A DNA stretch of 64,000 nucleotides, from contig JAQWLJ010000033.1 of assembly GCA_029247365.1 (NCBI GenBank), forward strand, positions 175,145 to 239,144, written 5' to 3'. Shown one piece after another: positions 1 to 9,611 of the stretch. Positions within the stretch are counted from its first letter, which is position 1. The number at the start of each line of letters is the position of its first letter. This stretch comes from Acidimicrobiales bacterium. Lineage in GTDB: Bacteria; Actinomycetota; Acidimicrobiia; Acidimicrobiales; Aldehydirespiratoraceae. Both the position numbers and the translations under genes were made by a program. A model generated the notes under the pieces. It made no database searches and was not told the origin of the DNA. It was given only the letters and a program-made list of their open reading frames with translations.

Positions 1-548
1 GCGGGCCGAACATGGTCATCATCGCAGAGCACAAGGCCGCCGACCCCGACGTGCGCGATCGAGGCATCTCGCTCTTCACCGCCACGGTGCGCCGACCGCC
101 GCCCGACACGCTTGATCAGAAACTCAACTGCCACAGCAAGCTTCACGAGGTGATCGCCCTCATCCAGGCGACCAACGCGGGTGCCGACGAGGCCCTGATG
201 CTCGACCCAACCGGCGCGGTCGCAACCTGCAACGCCACGAACTTCTTCGTGATCCGCAAGGGCGAAGTCTGGACGGCAACCGGCCAGTACAACCTCAACG
301 GCATCACCTCAGCCCTCGTGTGCGACGTAGCCGAAGCCGCCGGCATCGCCGTGCACAAGGCGCCGTTCTCATTGACCGACGTGTACTCCGCCGACGAGGC
401 GTTCGTGACCGGCACATTCGGCGGGCTCACGCCGGTGCACACTGTCGACGGCCGCACCATCGGTACCGGCGAGCAGGGCCCAATGACGGTGCGCTTACGC
501 GAGCTCTACGAGGCCGAGATTGAGGCCGACGTGAGCAGCCGTTCGTGA
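1..548 (+). CDS. Class IV (branched-chain-type) PLP aminotransferase, C-terminal part
   Basis: The gene is cut by the left edge; an open frame runs from base 3 without a start codon, so the methionine at base 12 is probably internal. About 180 residues remain. They show the fold-type IV aminotransferase pattern: QKLNCHSK, which should carry the catalytic lysine, the core GADEALMLD, then NATNFF and NGIT. It should transfer amino groups between a branched-chain or D-type amino acid and a keto acid in the cytoplasm. Two positions of the PROSITE class-IV signature differ: the Glu five residues before the Asn is Thr, and the final Arg/Lys after GIT is Ser. The next gene is a sulfotransferase-like protein, the same two domains found fused in plant BCAT-like proteins. 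Confidence 0.8.
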   Translation, partial: GPNMVIIAEHKAADPDVRDRGISLFTATVRRPPPDTLDQKLNCHSKLHEVIALIQATNAGADEALMLDPTGAVATCNATNFFVIRKGEVWTATGQYNLNGITSALVCDVAEAAGIAVHKAPFSLTDVYSADEAFVTGTFGGLTPVHTVDGRTIGTGEQGPMTVRLRELYEAEIEADVSSRS

Positions 549-588
549 TGTGGCGCGCTGCCGCGGTCTGCGAATGCGGCGACAAGCA

Positions 589-1296
589 ATGATCATCCAA
601 TGCTGGTCGGGGCCGCGGAACATCTCGACGGCACTCATGTACTCGTGGCGGGAACGGGCCGACTTCGCAGTGCTCGATGAGCCGTTCTACGCGTACAACA
701 TGACGCTCGACACGCGAGGCCATCCGGATCCGGACGAGGTGATCGCGAGCCAATCGAGCGACCCAAACGACGTGATCGACAACGTGATCTTTGGCGAGTA
801 CCCCACGCCACATCTGTACGTGAAGCAGATGGCGCATCACCTCAAGGGTGTTGATCGGGCTCATCTAGCCCGCACCCAGAACCTGTTGCTGACTCGCGAC
901 CCGGTCCAGATGCTTGCGTCGCTGTCGATTCAGGTGCCGGAGTGCACGCTGGCCGACACCGGGCTGACCGAATGTGTCGAACTTCTCGACGCCGTGTTGG
1001 TCGAAGGCGGCCGGCCAGTCGTCATCGACTCGCAGCGATTGCTGGCCGATCCGCCAGCAATTCTCGCCGCCGTGTGCGAATCGCTCGGTTTGACCTTCGA
1101 TCCGGCGATGCTCTCGTGGCCAGCCGGTCCGAAACCTGAGGATGGCGTCTGGGCCAAACACTGGTACACCAGCGTCCATCAGACGACAGCCTTCGCACGT
1201 CGCTCGCCTTCGAGCCATCCGGTGCCCGATCGGCTCGGAGCGATCCTCGAGGAAGCGGTTCCGCTCTACGAACGCCTGCTGGAGTTCGCGCTCTAG
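589..1296 (+). CDS. P-loop sulfotransferase-like protein
   Basis: This 235-residue protein has a phosphosulfate-type P-loop at its N-terminus (WSGPRNISTALMYSW, residues 6-20) and a later LLLTRDPVQMLAS segment like the 3'-phosphate-binding Arg/Ser motif of sulfotransferases. The ATG at 589 puts the P-loop near the N-terminus as usual; a GTG at 550 and an ATG at 574 are alternatives, and no strong ribosome site decides. It follows the aminotransferase by about 40 bases and probably shares its transcript. Whether it transfers sulfate is unknown; the fold could bind another nucleotide. The domain pair with a class IV aminotransferase suggests a joint role in amino-acid or keto-acid metabolism. 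Confidence 0.72.
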   Translation: MIIQCWSGPRNISTALMYSWRERADFAVLDEPFYAYNMTLDTRGHPDPDEVIASQSSDPNDVIDNVIFGEYPTPHLYVKQMAHHLKGVDRAHLARTQNLLLTRDPVQMLASLSIQVPECTLADTGLTECVELLDAVLVEGGRPVVIDSQRLLADPPAILAAVCESLGLTFDPAMLSWPAGPKPEDGVWAKHWYTSVHQTTAFARRSPSSHPVPDRLGAILEEAVPLYERLLEFAL

Positions 1297-1307
1297 GTTG
1301 AACCGTT

Positions 1308-1337
1308 TTGTGACGGACCAGCTTGTGACAGACCAGG
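1308..1337. repeat. Two tandem 15-bp copies between convergent genes
   Basis: TTGTGACGGACCAGC is followed directly by TTGTGACAGACCAGG. The copies differ at two positions. They lie in the 57-bp gap between the convergent sulfotransferase-like and DDAH genes. No function can be assigned. Confidence 0.5.
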
Positions 1338-1353
1338 CGATGCTGGGGTCCGA

Positions 1354-2136
1354 CTACCAGTTGCAGCGCAGCGACATGCACGAGAGGCCGCCATCGATGC
1401 GGGCAGCCTCGTCCGCGTCGATCGTGACCACGGTGTAGCCCGCGCCGCGAAGGGTCCGCTCCGTTCGGGGGAAACCGGTCCGCATGAGAACGACGTCATT
1501 CACCCGGATGAGGTTGGCGGCAGGCTCCTCCCCGTCCGGGCAGACGATGACCTCGTACCCCTCGAAGCATCCGCTTGCCGCCAGGCGAGCAGTCGAGAAG
1601 ATCGTGCCCTCGTCAACGATTGCGCAGTCGGTCTTGAAGTGGAGGACATCAGGCGGTGTTTCAACAACCCGGACGGGCAGGCCTGTCGGTCCGAGCGCTT
1701 GCGCAAGGGCGTCGCTTCCCACCCGGTCGGTGCGGGCCGACAAGCCGACGAGGACCTCTGAGGTCGTGACAAGAATGTCGCCGCCGTCGACAAAGCCAAG
1801 CTCGACGCGTGCCACGGTGGCGAAGCGGGCTTCGAGATCAGCGACAACGGCGTCAGCCTCGCCCGCCCGGCTCGGCGCGCCTGGCCGTAAAACCGCAGCG
1901 TGGGTACCAATGCACAGCGCAGCGTCTTCAACGAACACCGCGTCGGGGTAGCCGGGCAGCTCGTCCATGACCTCGACGGTTACGCCCGCTGCGTCGAGCG
2001 CGTCGAGATAGGCGCGATGCTCATCGACAAATCGGCCGTAGTCGGGATTGGGACCGTCAATGGCTCGCAAGCCGTCGACAACCGACGGTGATGGCGGACG
2101 CACAAGCGCCTGGCGAAATCGGACAGGACTGATCAT
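1354..2136 (-). CDS. DDAH-family amidinohydrolase (dimethylargininase-like)
   Basis: This 260-residue protein of the guanidino-group-modifying (pentein) fold shows an FVEDAAL acidic motif (residues 68-74), a catalytic-type histidine at 166 (VLHFKTD) and the nucleophile Cys253 in GGLSCMS close to the C-terminus. Family members hydrolyse Nω-methylated arginines to citrulline plus methylamines, or act as arginine deiminases. The ATG at 2136 was chosen because it gives the usual length and lies five bases after the stop of the ABC ATPase; the frame is open further upstream but enters that gene. As the last gene of a block with an amino-acid importer and a ureohydrolase, it probably degrades an imported arginine derivative. 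The exact substrate is inferred. Confidence 0.82.
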   Translation of the reverse strand: MISPVRFRQALVRPPSPSVVDGLRAIDGPNPDYGRFVDEHRAYLDALDAAGVTVEVMDELPGYPDAVFVEDAALCIGTHAAVLRPGAPSRAGEADAVVADLEARFATVARVELGFVDGGDILVTTSEVLVGLSARTDRVGSDALAQALGPTGLPVRVVETPPDVLHFKTDCAIVDEGTIFSTARLAASGCFEGYEVIVCPDGEEPAANLIRVNDVVLMRTGFPRTERTLRGAGYTVVTIDADEAARIDGGLSCMSLRCNW

Positions 2137-2140
2137 CGAT

Positions 2141-2878
2141 TCACGTCTCGAGGACCATCCGAAGGAACTGCTTGGTGCGATCCTCCTTCGGGTTCCGCAG
2201 TACTTCGTCGGGAGCACCCTCTTCGATCACGATGCCGTCGTCCATGAACACGACTCGATCGGCGACCTCTTGGGCAAAGCCGATCTCGTGGGTAACCACC
2301 ATCATCGTCATGCCCTCGGACGCGAGGGTGCGCATAACGTCGAGAACTTCCCCCACCAGTTCAGGGTCGAGGGCCGACGTGGGCTCATCGAAGAGCATCA
2401 TCTTCGGCTTCATGCTGAGTGCACGAGCGATTGCGACTCGCTGCTGCTGCCCCCCTGACAAGTGGGCCGGGTACGCGTGGATCTTGTCGGACAGGCCGAC
2501 CCGCTCAAGCGTTTCCCGGGCAATACCGATCGCTTCATCCTTGGGACGTTTGAGCACGCCGGTCTGCGCAACGGTGAGGTTCTTCAGCACGGTGAGATGC
2601 GGGAACAGATTGAACTGCTGGAAGACCATTCCGATGTCGGCACGAAGTTTGTCGACATCGGCATCGATTTCGGTGATGTTGGCCCCGTCGATCAGGATCG
2701 ATCCACCGTTGGACTCCTCGAGACGGTTGATACAGCGAAGCAGGGTGGATTTTCCCGAGCCGGACGGCCCGAGTACACAGACCACCTCGCCGGTCTCGAC
2801 GGTGAAGTCGATGCCCTTCAGAACTTCGAGGTCGCCAAACGACTTGTGGAGTTGTTGGACATGAATGGCATGCGTCAT
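2141..2878 (-). CDS. Polar amino-acid ABC transporter, ATP-binding protein
   Basis: A 245-residue GlnQ-type ATPase that drives import through the permease encoded just upstream. It has Walker [10 protein letters not shown], the Q-loop FQQFNLFPH, the ABC signature LSGGQQQR, Walker [12 protein letters not shown] and the switch His in VVTHE. Its start overlaps the permease stop by four bases (ATGA), so the two are translationally coupled. It sits at the membrane as a dimer. The specificity cannot be read from the ATPase; context suggests arginine-like substrates. Confidence 0.93.
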   Translation of the reverse strand: MTHAIHVQQLHKSFGDLEVLKGIDFTVETGEVVCVLGPSGSGKSTLLRCINRLEESNGGSILIDGANITEIDADVDKLRADIGMVFQQFNLFPHLTVLKNLTVAQTGVLKRPKDEAIGIARETLERVGLSDKIHAYPAHLSGGQQQRVAIARALSMKPKMMLFDEPTSALDPELVGEVLDVMRTLASEGMTMMVVTHEIGFAQEVADRVVFMDDGIVIEEGAPDEVLRNPKEDRTKQFLRMVLET

Positions 2879-3675
2879 CGGGCTTTGGCCGCCGATCGTT
2901 CGAGGCGCCGCACAAGGAAGGTGAGCGGCAGCGTGATGAGCAGATACAGAACCGCCACGACGGTGAGCGGCGTTGCGTTTCGCTCGGCGTTCATGAAGTC
3001 GCGAGCAAACTTGGTGAGCTCCTTGGTTCCTGGCGTCGAGCCGAGGATGAAGAACAACGATGTGTCCTTGATGAGGAGCACGAGTTCATTGGTCAGTGGC
3101 GGGATGATGATGCGGAAGGCCTGAGGCAAGATGATCGTAAACATCGTGCGCGTCTGCGACATGCCGAGCGATCGGGCAGCTTCAGTCTGCCCTTTTGGCA
3201 CTGCCTCAATGCCGGCCCGCAGCGTCTCGGCCATGTACGCGCCCGCCACGATGGCGAGACCGACCGAACCTCGGCCGAGCACACCACCGGGAATGCGAAA
3301 GCCGCTGAACGCGATCGGCAACCCGAACCCCACGAACAGGAGCGTGATGAGTGCGGGCAGGCCACGGAACAGCTCGATATAGGCGATCGCGAACGCACGG
3401 AACGGCCTGATGCTCGACAGCCGCATCAGCGCCAGCGCCAGCGCCAGCACCATGCCGAGCACAAACGACACCGCCGTGTAGAGCGCGGTGTTCTTCACCG
3501 CCGAGGTGATGACCTCGGGGAACATGTCGGCCGCAATCTCGGTGTTGAAGAAGTTCTTCTGAACCTTCGGCCAATCGGCGGCGACGACGATCAGAGCCAC
3601 GATGACAGCCGCGAGGCCGTACATCGCGATCTGGTAGTAGCGGGCGCGTTGACGCGGAGTGAGCTTTGGCATCAT
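2875..3675 (-). CDS. Polar amino-acid ABC transporter, permease
   Basis: A 266-residue HisM/GlnP-type permease. A first membrane segment lies near residues 12-30 and several more between 60 and 260. The conserved cytoplasmic EAA loop is present ([21 protein letters not shown]), which docks the ATPase. One permease gene suggests a homodimer. It lies between the binding-protein gene, from which it is separated by a strong hairpin, and the overlapping ATPase gene. It should form the inner-membrane channel for a polar amino acid or guanidino compound. Confidence 0.92.
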   Translation of the reverse strand: MMPKLTPRQRARYYQIAMYGLAAVIVALIVVAADWPKVQKNFFNTEIAADMFPEVITSAVKNTALYTAVSFVLGMVLALALALMRLSSIRPFRAFAIAYIELFRGLPALITLLFVGFGLPIAFSGFRIPGGVLGRGSVGLAIVAGAYMAETLRAGIEAVPKGQTEAARSLGMSQTRTMFTIILPQAFRIIIPPLTNELVLLIKDTSLFFILGSTPGTKELTKFARDFMNAERNATPLTVVAVLYLLITLPLTFLVRRLERSAAKAR

Positions 3676-3685
3676 GAGAAAACGA

Positions 3686-3719
3686 ATGAGGGGCCGGACC
3701 TTACGGCCCGACCCCTCAT
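3686..3719 (-). terminator. Hairpin between binding-protein and permease genes
   Basis: ATGAGGGG at 3686-3693 pairs with CCCCTCAT at 3712-3719, and the stem continues with interruptions to a short TTACG-type loop. No clear T-run follows on the minus strand. The position, after the binding-protein gene and before the permease, fits partial termination or mRNA protection, which would give more binding protein than membrane components. Confidence 0.6.
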
Positions 3720-3743
3720 CGGATCAAACGTTGTGATTCAGGC

Positions 3744-4526
3744 TCAGGCGCCCGGGAACCACTCGCCGTAGATGTCGTCATAGGTGCCGTTGTCTTGCAG
3801 CTTGGCAAGCGACTCGTTCACGGCGGCGAGGAGATCCTCGGCGCCGTCTTCCTGGACCGCGAAGCCGTAGAACTCGCCAGTCTCATAGGACTCGATGACC
3901 ATGGCCCCACCGGTGTCGTCGACGTAGCCCTGATTGCCGACGAGGTCGGTGATCACACCGTCGACGTCACCGGCTTCGAGCGCGAGGTACAGCGCACCGA
4001 TGTCGTCGAATGCAACAACATCGACACCGGCTGGGGTGTTGTCCTGCAGCCAGATCTCGCCGGTGGTGCCGGACTGAACGGCAACTGCACCAAGGTCGGC
4101 GAGAGCGCCGGCGGAGCTGCCGTCGGAGACGAGGAGCGACTGCTTGCCCTCGAAGTACGCGTCGGAGAAATCGATGTTCTCTTCGCGCTCTTCGGTGATG
4201 GTGATCGACGCTGCGGAGATGTCGCAGTCGCCAGCCTCGGTCGCGAGACCGCTGGTGATTGCGTCCCAGCCCGGGGTCGCCACGGCGAGACCGAGGCCCA
4301 GGTCGTCGGCGATGGCCCGCATCAGCTCGATGTCAAAGCCGGTGAAGCCGCCTTCCGCATCGGGATCTTCGAACTCCATCGGCGGGTAGGGCACGTCGGT
4401 GCAGACGGTGAGCGTGTCGGCCGCGACGAGGCCGAGTTCGCCACCGCCGTCGTCGTCGCCGCAGGCGGCGGCGAAGAGACCGAGGGTGAGCAGCAGCGCA
4501 AGAAGCTGCAGCAGTCGCTTAGACAT
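3744..4526 (-). CDS. Amino-acid ABC transporter substrate-binding lipoprotein
   Basis: A 260-residue family 3 solute-binding protein. The N-terminus is a lipoprotein signal (hydrophobic core, then LFAAAC with Cys22) followed by an acidic linker. The mature part has the typical opening LTVCTDVPYPPMEF, the GFDIELMRAI helix and a late DGVITD segment. It would be anchored outside the membrane and deliver ligand to the permease. The ATG at 4526 is preceded by GGAGG four bases upstream, which favours it over an upstream ATG at 4559. It heads the transporter part of the block, downstream of the ureohydrolase gene. Confidence 0.92.
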   Translation of the reverse strand: MSKRLLQLLALLLTLGLFAAACGDDDGGGELGLVAADTLTVCTDVPYPPMEFEDPDAEGGFTGFDIELMRAIADDLGLGLAVATPGWDAITSGLATEAGDCDISAASITITEEREENIDFSDAYFEGKQSLLVSDGSSAGALADLGAVAVQSGTTGEIWLQDNTPAGVDVVAFDDIGALYLALEAGDVDGVITDLVGNQGYVDDTGGAMVIESYETGEFYGFAVQEDGAEDLLAAVNESLAKLQDNGTYDDIYGEWFPGA

Positions 4527-4610
4527 GAGTCCTCCAAGAAAGGGTTTCGCTCTCGACATTTGGGGAGAGCCTCAAAAGGCTATCTGAGTCCCGCGCCGAG
4601 TGGCACCCTC

Positions 4611-5429
4611 TCACCCGATAGAGCGGGGGAGCATCAGCCCGAGCAGCTCGCGGAAGAGCTTCGCCGCGACCATCGCCGTGAGGCCGTGGACGTCTCGGTC
4701 GGGGTTGATCTCAACAAGGTCAGCGCCGACCACCTCCACGCCCTGCGCACTGACCTGCGCCAGCGCAACCAAGAGCTGACGAGTCGACCAGCCCCCGGGT
4801 TCGAAGTGTGACATGCCAGGAGCGAACGCCGGATCGAGCACATCGATGTCGATCGAGACATAGACCGGTCCGGTCAGGGCGGGCACGGAGGCCTCGGTGT
4901 CACGTGCCTCCAAAACATCAACGCCGAACCGGTCGGCTTGTTTGCGTTGGTGTGGCGTCATCGTGCGGATCCCCATTTGCACGAGACGGCCAACCTTGCC
5001 CTCCTCCATGATCCGGGCGAACGGGCAGGCGTGGGAGTACCGGTCACCGTCGAGTTCGTCGTAGAGGTCGGGATGAGCGTCGAAGTGAACGATGGTGAGG
5101 TCGGCATACCGCTCAGCCATCGCCTGGACCAGCGGCCATGTCACCAGATGGTCGCCCCCGATGGACAGCAGCTTCGAGCCGTCGGCGATGGCTTTGGCGG
5201 CAGCGCTGCGTATTAGCGCGGTCGCCGCGTGGACGTCATCGGGGAGTTCGAGATCACCGAGATCGGTCCAATCGGCACCCGTGGCTGGATCGAAGTCACG
5301 ACCGTCCTCGGTGCACCAATTCGCAGAACCGTTGTTGAGTGCCGTTCGAACGACCGGCGGCGCGAGAGCTGGGCCCCGAAGGTACGACGAGTGCGTGTCG
5401 TAAGGGACGCCAAGAACCTTGATCGTCAA
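4611..5429 (-). CDS. Ureohydrolase (agmatinase/arginase family)
   Basis: A 272-residue metal-dependent enzyme that releases urea from a guanidino compound. All dimanganese ligands are visible: GGDH (residues 91-94), DAHPD (117-121) and DIDVLDP (194-200). The substrate may be agmatine, guanidinobutyrate or a related compound; the sequence alone does not settle it. The start is taken as a TTG at 5429 because a strong GAGGAGG lies just upstream and the next upstream ATG (5471) would lie inside fdhD. It follows fdhD by about ten bases and precedes the amino-acid transporter, supporting a role in guanidino-nitrogen use. Confidence 0.88.
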   Translation of the reverse strand: MTIKVLGVPYDTHSSYLRGPALAPPVVRTALNNGSANWCTEDGRDFDPATGADWTDLGDLELPDDVHAATALIRSAAAKAIADGSKLLSIGGDHLVTWPLVQAMAERYADLTIVHFDAHPDLYDELDGDRYSHACPFARIMEEGKVGRLVQMGIRTMTPHQRKQADRFGVDVLEARDTEASVPALTGPVYVSIDIDVLDPAFAPGMSHFEPGGWSTRQLLVALAQVSAQGVEVVGADLVEINPDRDVHGLTAMVAAKLFRELLGLMLPRSIG

Positions 5430-5439
5430 CCTGTCCTCC

Positions 5440-6237
5440 TCAGGCGTCAACGTAGATCTCGAGCGCGCCATCGCGTGCGAACCCACCGAGCTGAAGGCCA
5501 GCTCGTTGCGCGGTAGCAACCGCGAGCGCCGTTGGCGCGCTGACGGCAACCAGAGCCCGGAAGCCAGCTGCCCACGCCTTATGGACGAGCTCGAAGCTGG
5601 CCCGCCCGCTCACCACAACCGCTTTGCCGGTCGCCGGCAACTGACCGTCGAGAAGCATCCGGCCCGCGAGCTTGTCGACTGCGTTGTGGCGTCCGACATC
5701 TTCTCGGGCCAGCGCAACCCCACCCTCGGCGTCGACCACACCCGCAGCATGCACGGCACCCGTGGCGTCGAACAGGTCCTGCATGGGCCGGAGCTTGATG
5801 GGTGCGTCGGCGAGCACACCCCACTCGATCGCATCCCCGACCAGAGGGTCGAGCTTCGCAGCGAGCTCATCGATCTCGTCGGTGCCGCAAAATCCGCACG
5901 ACGAGGTCGTGGTCGCGAGCCGAGGGGTCGGTTCAGGGGCCTTGCCGCCCGTCGACACCGTGACAATGTTGAACGCCGTCGCTGCGGCCGAGCCGTTGGC
6001 GCAGTACTTGACCTCAAGCACTTTGTGGCCGTCAAGAAGACCTTCGTTGTGACAAAAGCCGACCGCAAGCTCGAAGTCATTCCCCGGCGTGCGCATCGTG
6101 GTCGCGACTCGGTGGCCGTCAAGCTCGATCGCCATCGGCTCTTCGACGGCAAGAGTTACCGGTCGGCGGCCACGACTCGGCTCGCCGAACGACCACGGCC
6201 GGACTAGTCGCTGCTCGCTGCGCTTGCGCGGGCTCAT
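5440..6237 (-). CDS. fdhD: Formate dehydrogenase accessory sulfurtransferase FdhD
   Basis: About 265 residues. FdhD moves sulfur from the cysteine desulfurase to the bis-MGD molybdenum cofactor of formate dehydrogenases. The conserved CxxC (SCGFCG, Cys114 and Cys117) needed for persulfide transfer is present, as are the early motif GNDFELAVGF and the late REDVGRHNAVDK, VVSGRASFELV and SAPTALAV segments. The ATG at 6237 gives the usual N-terminus; an ATG at 6267 is possible. No formate dehydrogenase gene is in the window. The coupling with the downstream ureohydrolase is positional only. Confidence 0.93.
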   Translation of the reverse strand: MSPRKRSEQRLVRPWSFGEPSRGRRPVTLAVEEPMAIELDGHRVATTMRTPGNDFELAVGFCHNEGLLDGHKVLEVKYCANGSAAATAFNIVTVSTGGKAPEPTPRLATTTSSCGFCGTDEIDELAAKLDPLVGDAIEWGVLADAPIKLRPMQDLFDATGAVHAAGVVDAEGGVALAREDVGRHNAVDKLAGRMLLDGQLPATGKAVVVSGRASFELVHKAWAAGFRALVAVSAPTALAVATAQRAGLQLGGFARDGALEIYVDA

Positions 6238-6415
6238 AGACCCCAGGCTACGCCTGCGCCAGTCCAACTACCGTCTGTTCATGCCCGCTTCGGCGCGATG
6301 CTCAGGTGGGAGAGCCCACCGGAGGACCTCGTATCGAGAGCCACCGCCATTGCGGCCTGCCTCGAGGACCTCTGGATCATCCAAAACCTCAACAGGGCGG
6401 GCGCGATCAGCCCAA

Positions 6416-6904
6416 CTACCCCTGACGGATCAGGCTGCTCGTGAGGTGATGTGTGAGCGGCTCGCCCATCGCCGCCATCCAGAAGTCACAGGTGAGCGTG
6501 CCACCCTTGACCACGTAACGCCGACGGGTCTCTCTCACGAGCTTCGCCGACGGTGCGGTGTGAACACCGACCGACGACACGTCGACTTCGACGCCAGCCT
6601 CTGTCTCGGTGATCGTACCGGTGAGTATCTCGACGATTCCCGACGGCTGGCTCAGTACCAACTCGATTGTGCCATCACCCTGCGGTCGGAAGTAGCCAGC
6701 CTCGGCATGTAAGGGCAGGCCCGACTCGCGCTCCCTGGTGCGCTGATTCATCGCCACAAAAGGCTTGCCGACGTGACCGAACACCAATATCTCGCCATAC
6801 GAGAACGAATCGATGGTGGGGTAGGCGCCCTCTCCCGATCCCTGCCACTCACCAAGCAGCGGGATCAGCGTCGCGTTCAACGGATGCAATTCAAGATCCG
6901 GCAT
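6416..6904 (-). CDS. Nitrobindin-like heme-binding beta-barrel protein (DUF1794)
   Basis: A 162-residue protein with features of the FABP-like nitrobindin family: GEWQGSGEG (residues 18-26), a central run of beta strands, and the C-terminal HHLTSSL whose histidine is the proximal heme ligand in characterised homologues. These ten-stranded barrels hold ferric heme and react with NO or peroxynitrite in the cytoplasm. The gene lies downstream of a groEL terminator-like hairpin and is probably transcribed alone. Confidence 0.8.
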   Translation of the reverse strand: MPDLELHPLNATLIPLLGEWQGSGEGAYPTIDSFSYGEILVFGHVGKPFVAMNQRTRERESGLPLHAEAGYFRPQGDGTIELVLSQPSGIVEILTGTITETEAGVEVDVSSVGVHTAPSAKLVRETRRRYVVKGGTLTCDFWMAAMGEPLTHHLTSSLIRQG

Positions 6905-6926
6905 GGCCGCACCCTAACCCACCGAG

Positions 6927-6959
6927 AAAACGGGCCCAGCCCCCGCACAATGCGAGGGC
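6927..6959 (-). terminator. Probable terminator after the stand-alone groEL
   Basis: GCCCCCGC (6939-6946) and GCGAGGGC (6952-6959) form an eight-pair stem with one mismatch and a five-base loop. In the minus direction it is followed, after seven bases, by GTTTTCTC. It lies 75 bases past the groEL stop and just upstream of the nitrobindin gene. Confidence 0.45.
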
Positions 6960-7033
6960 CGAGCTTCGGTTCTATAGGAACAGCGAGCTTTCTCTGGTCT
7001 CAACTGCCTCCTGGAGACTTTCGAGCGTTCGGC

Positions 7034-8708
<1,675 letters not shown>

Positions 8709-8751
8709 TTCAACCGCGGCAGGTCCCGAATCGCAACCCAACGATCACCGA

Positions 8752-9024
8752 TCAGCCACCAGCGACTGCAGGCACGACCGAGACAACGGAATCAGGACCG
8801 AGCAGCGTCTCCAGCCCGTCGAGCGTGCGGCACTCAGCCTCACCGACGAAGACATTGACGAAGCCGTACAGGCGGCCCGCTTCGTCGATGATCCGGTCCG
8901 CAAGGTCCGGGTGCTCGGCCGCAACTGCACGAATTGCTGCGCCGAGATCCTCAGCCGCAACGCCGATCTCCGCTGCGCCGCCGGCAAGCGGACGCAGCGT
9001 GTTTGGGATCCGGAGAAGGGCCAC
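8752..9024 (-). CDS. Ubiquitin-like sulfur carrier protein (MoaD/ThiS family)
   Basis: A 90-residue protein with the beta-grasp layout: an opening IPNTLRPLAGG strand pair, a helix (residues 27-44), and the C-terminal VVSVVPAVAGG. The free Gly-Gly end is what E1-like enzymes adenylate and convert to a thiocarboxylate. Family members donate sulfur for molybdopterin, thiamine or cysteine synthesis. It starts with GTG (9024). No E1-like, MoaE or CysM gene is in the window, so the pathway is unknown. It lies upstream of groEL, just beyond the CIRCE-like site. Confidence 0.75.
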   Translation of the reverse strand: MALLRIPNTLRPLAGGAAEIGVAAEDLGAAIRAVAAEHPDLADRIIDEAGRLYGFVNVFVGEAECRTLDGLETLLGPDSVVSVVPAVAGG

Positions 9025-9169
9025 CGCCGCTGATGGTAGCGGCCAAGCATGAGGCGGACGACATGGGCGAGCAGGCCATTGGGGCCATTTCGACAGAAAA
9101 TGGTTCAGTCGACGGAACTTGGTGACGACACCTCACCTAGCACGCAGCTTTCACCACCCGAGGTTCTGT

Positions 9170-9373
9170 ATGCCCACTGATACCGCTCTGCTCAACGACC
9201 GGCTGAGCGAACTCGTTGCCTGCCTGAGCGGCAGCCCCGAGATGGTCGTTCGGGATGTGGTCGAGCAGTCGATGAACAAAGACAGCCAGGCCGATGCACT
9301 CCGCCACGTCGCCGCTGCGCTCGTGAAGCTGCGCCGCGACGACGAGCGCCAACGAGTCCACTCCCTCGCCTAG
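9170..9373 (+). CDS. Small protein of unknown function
   Basis: A 67-residue hydrophilic, probably helical protein. I do not recognise a family. The ATG at 9170 has GAGG six bases upstream, which supports translation from here rather than from the frame's upstream start at 9119. It is transcribed away from the MoaD-like gene and followed 40 bases later by another small gene on the same strand. A long open frame exists on the opposite strand, so coding is likely but not certain. Confidence 0.45.
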   Translation: MPTDTALLNDRLSELVACLSGSPEMVVRDVVEQSMNKDSQADALRHVAAALVKLRRDDERQRVHSLA

Positions 9374-9401
9374 CCGACCGTCCTTGCCCCTCATGCGGTC
9401 G

Positions 9402-9407
9402 TACAAT
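9402..9407 (+). promoter_or_regulatory. Possible -10 element of a leaderless gene
   Basis: TACAAT lies six bases before the ATG at 9414. With a normal -10 to start distance, transcription would begin at the A of the ATG, giving a leaderless mRNA, which is common in Actinomycetota. No convincing -35 was seen. Confidence 0.35.
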
Positions 9408-9413
9408 TGCGAC

Positions 9414-9611
9414 ATGACGACGGAGCAACCCGCACCAACAGGCCCATCGCTTCCTGCCCAGATCTTCATCGGTGCCGTCGTGTTGCTCATCGTCGTGCTG
9501 CTGATGCGCTGGATCCTCTTCACGATCCTCGGGACGCTCCGGTTCATCTTGATCGTCGTCGCGATCGTCGCCGCCGGCTTCTGGGCCATCACGGCGAAAG
9601 GAAACCGCTGA
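9414..9611 (+). CDS. Small two-helix membrane protein
   Basis: A 65-residue protein with a polar proline-rich start and two hydrophobic segments, about residues 15-32 and 37-58, separated by a short arginine-containing turn; the end is basic. It should insert in the membrane as a hairpin with the termini on the same side. No family is recognised. The 3' end overlaps the convergent glycerate kinase gene by 23 bases. Confidence 0.6.
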   Translation: MTTEQPAPTGPSLPAQIFIGAVVLLIVVLLMRWILFTILGTLRFILIVVAIVAAGFWAITAKGNR

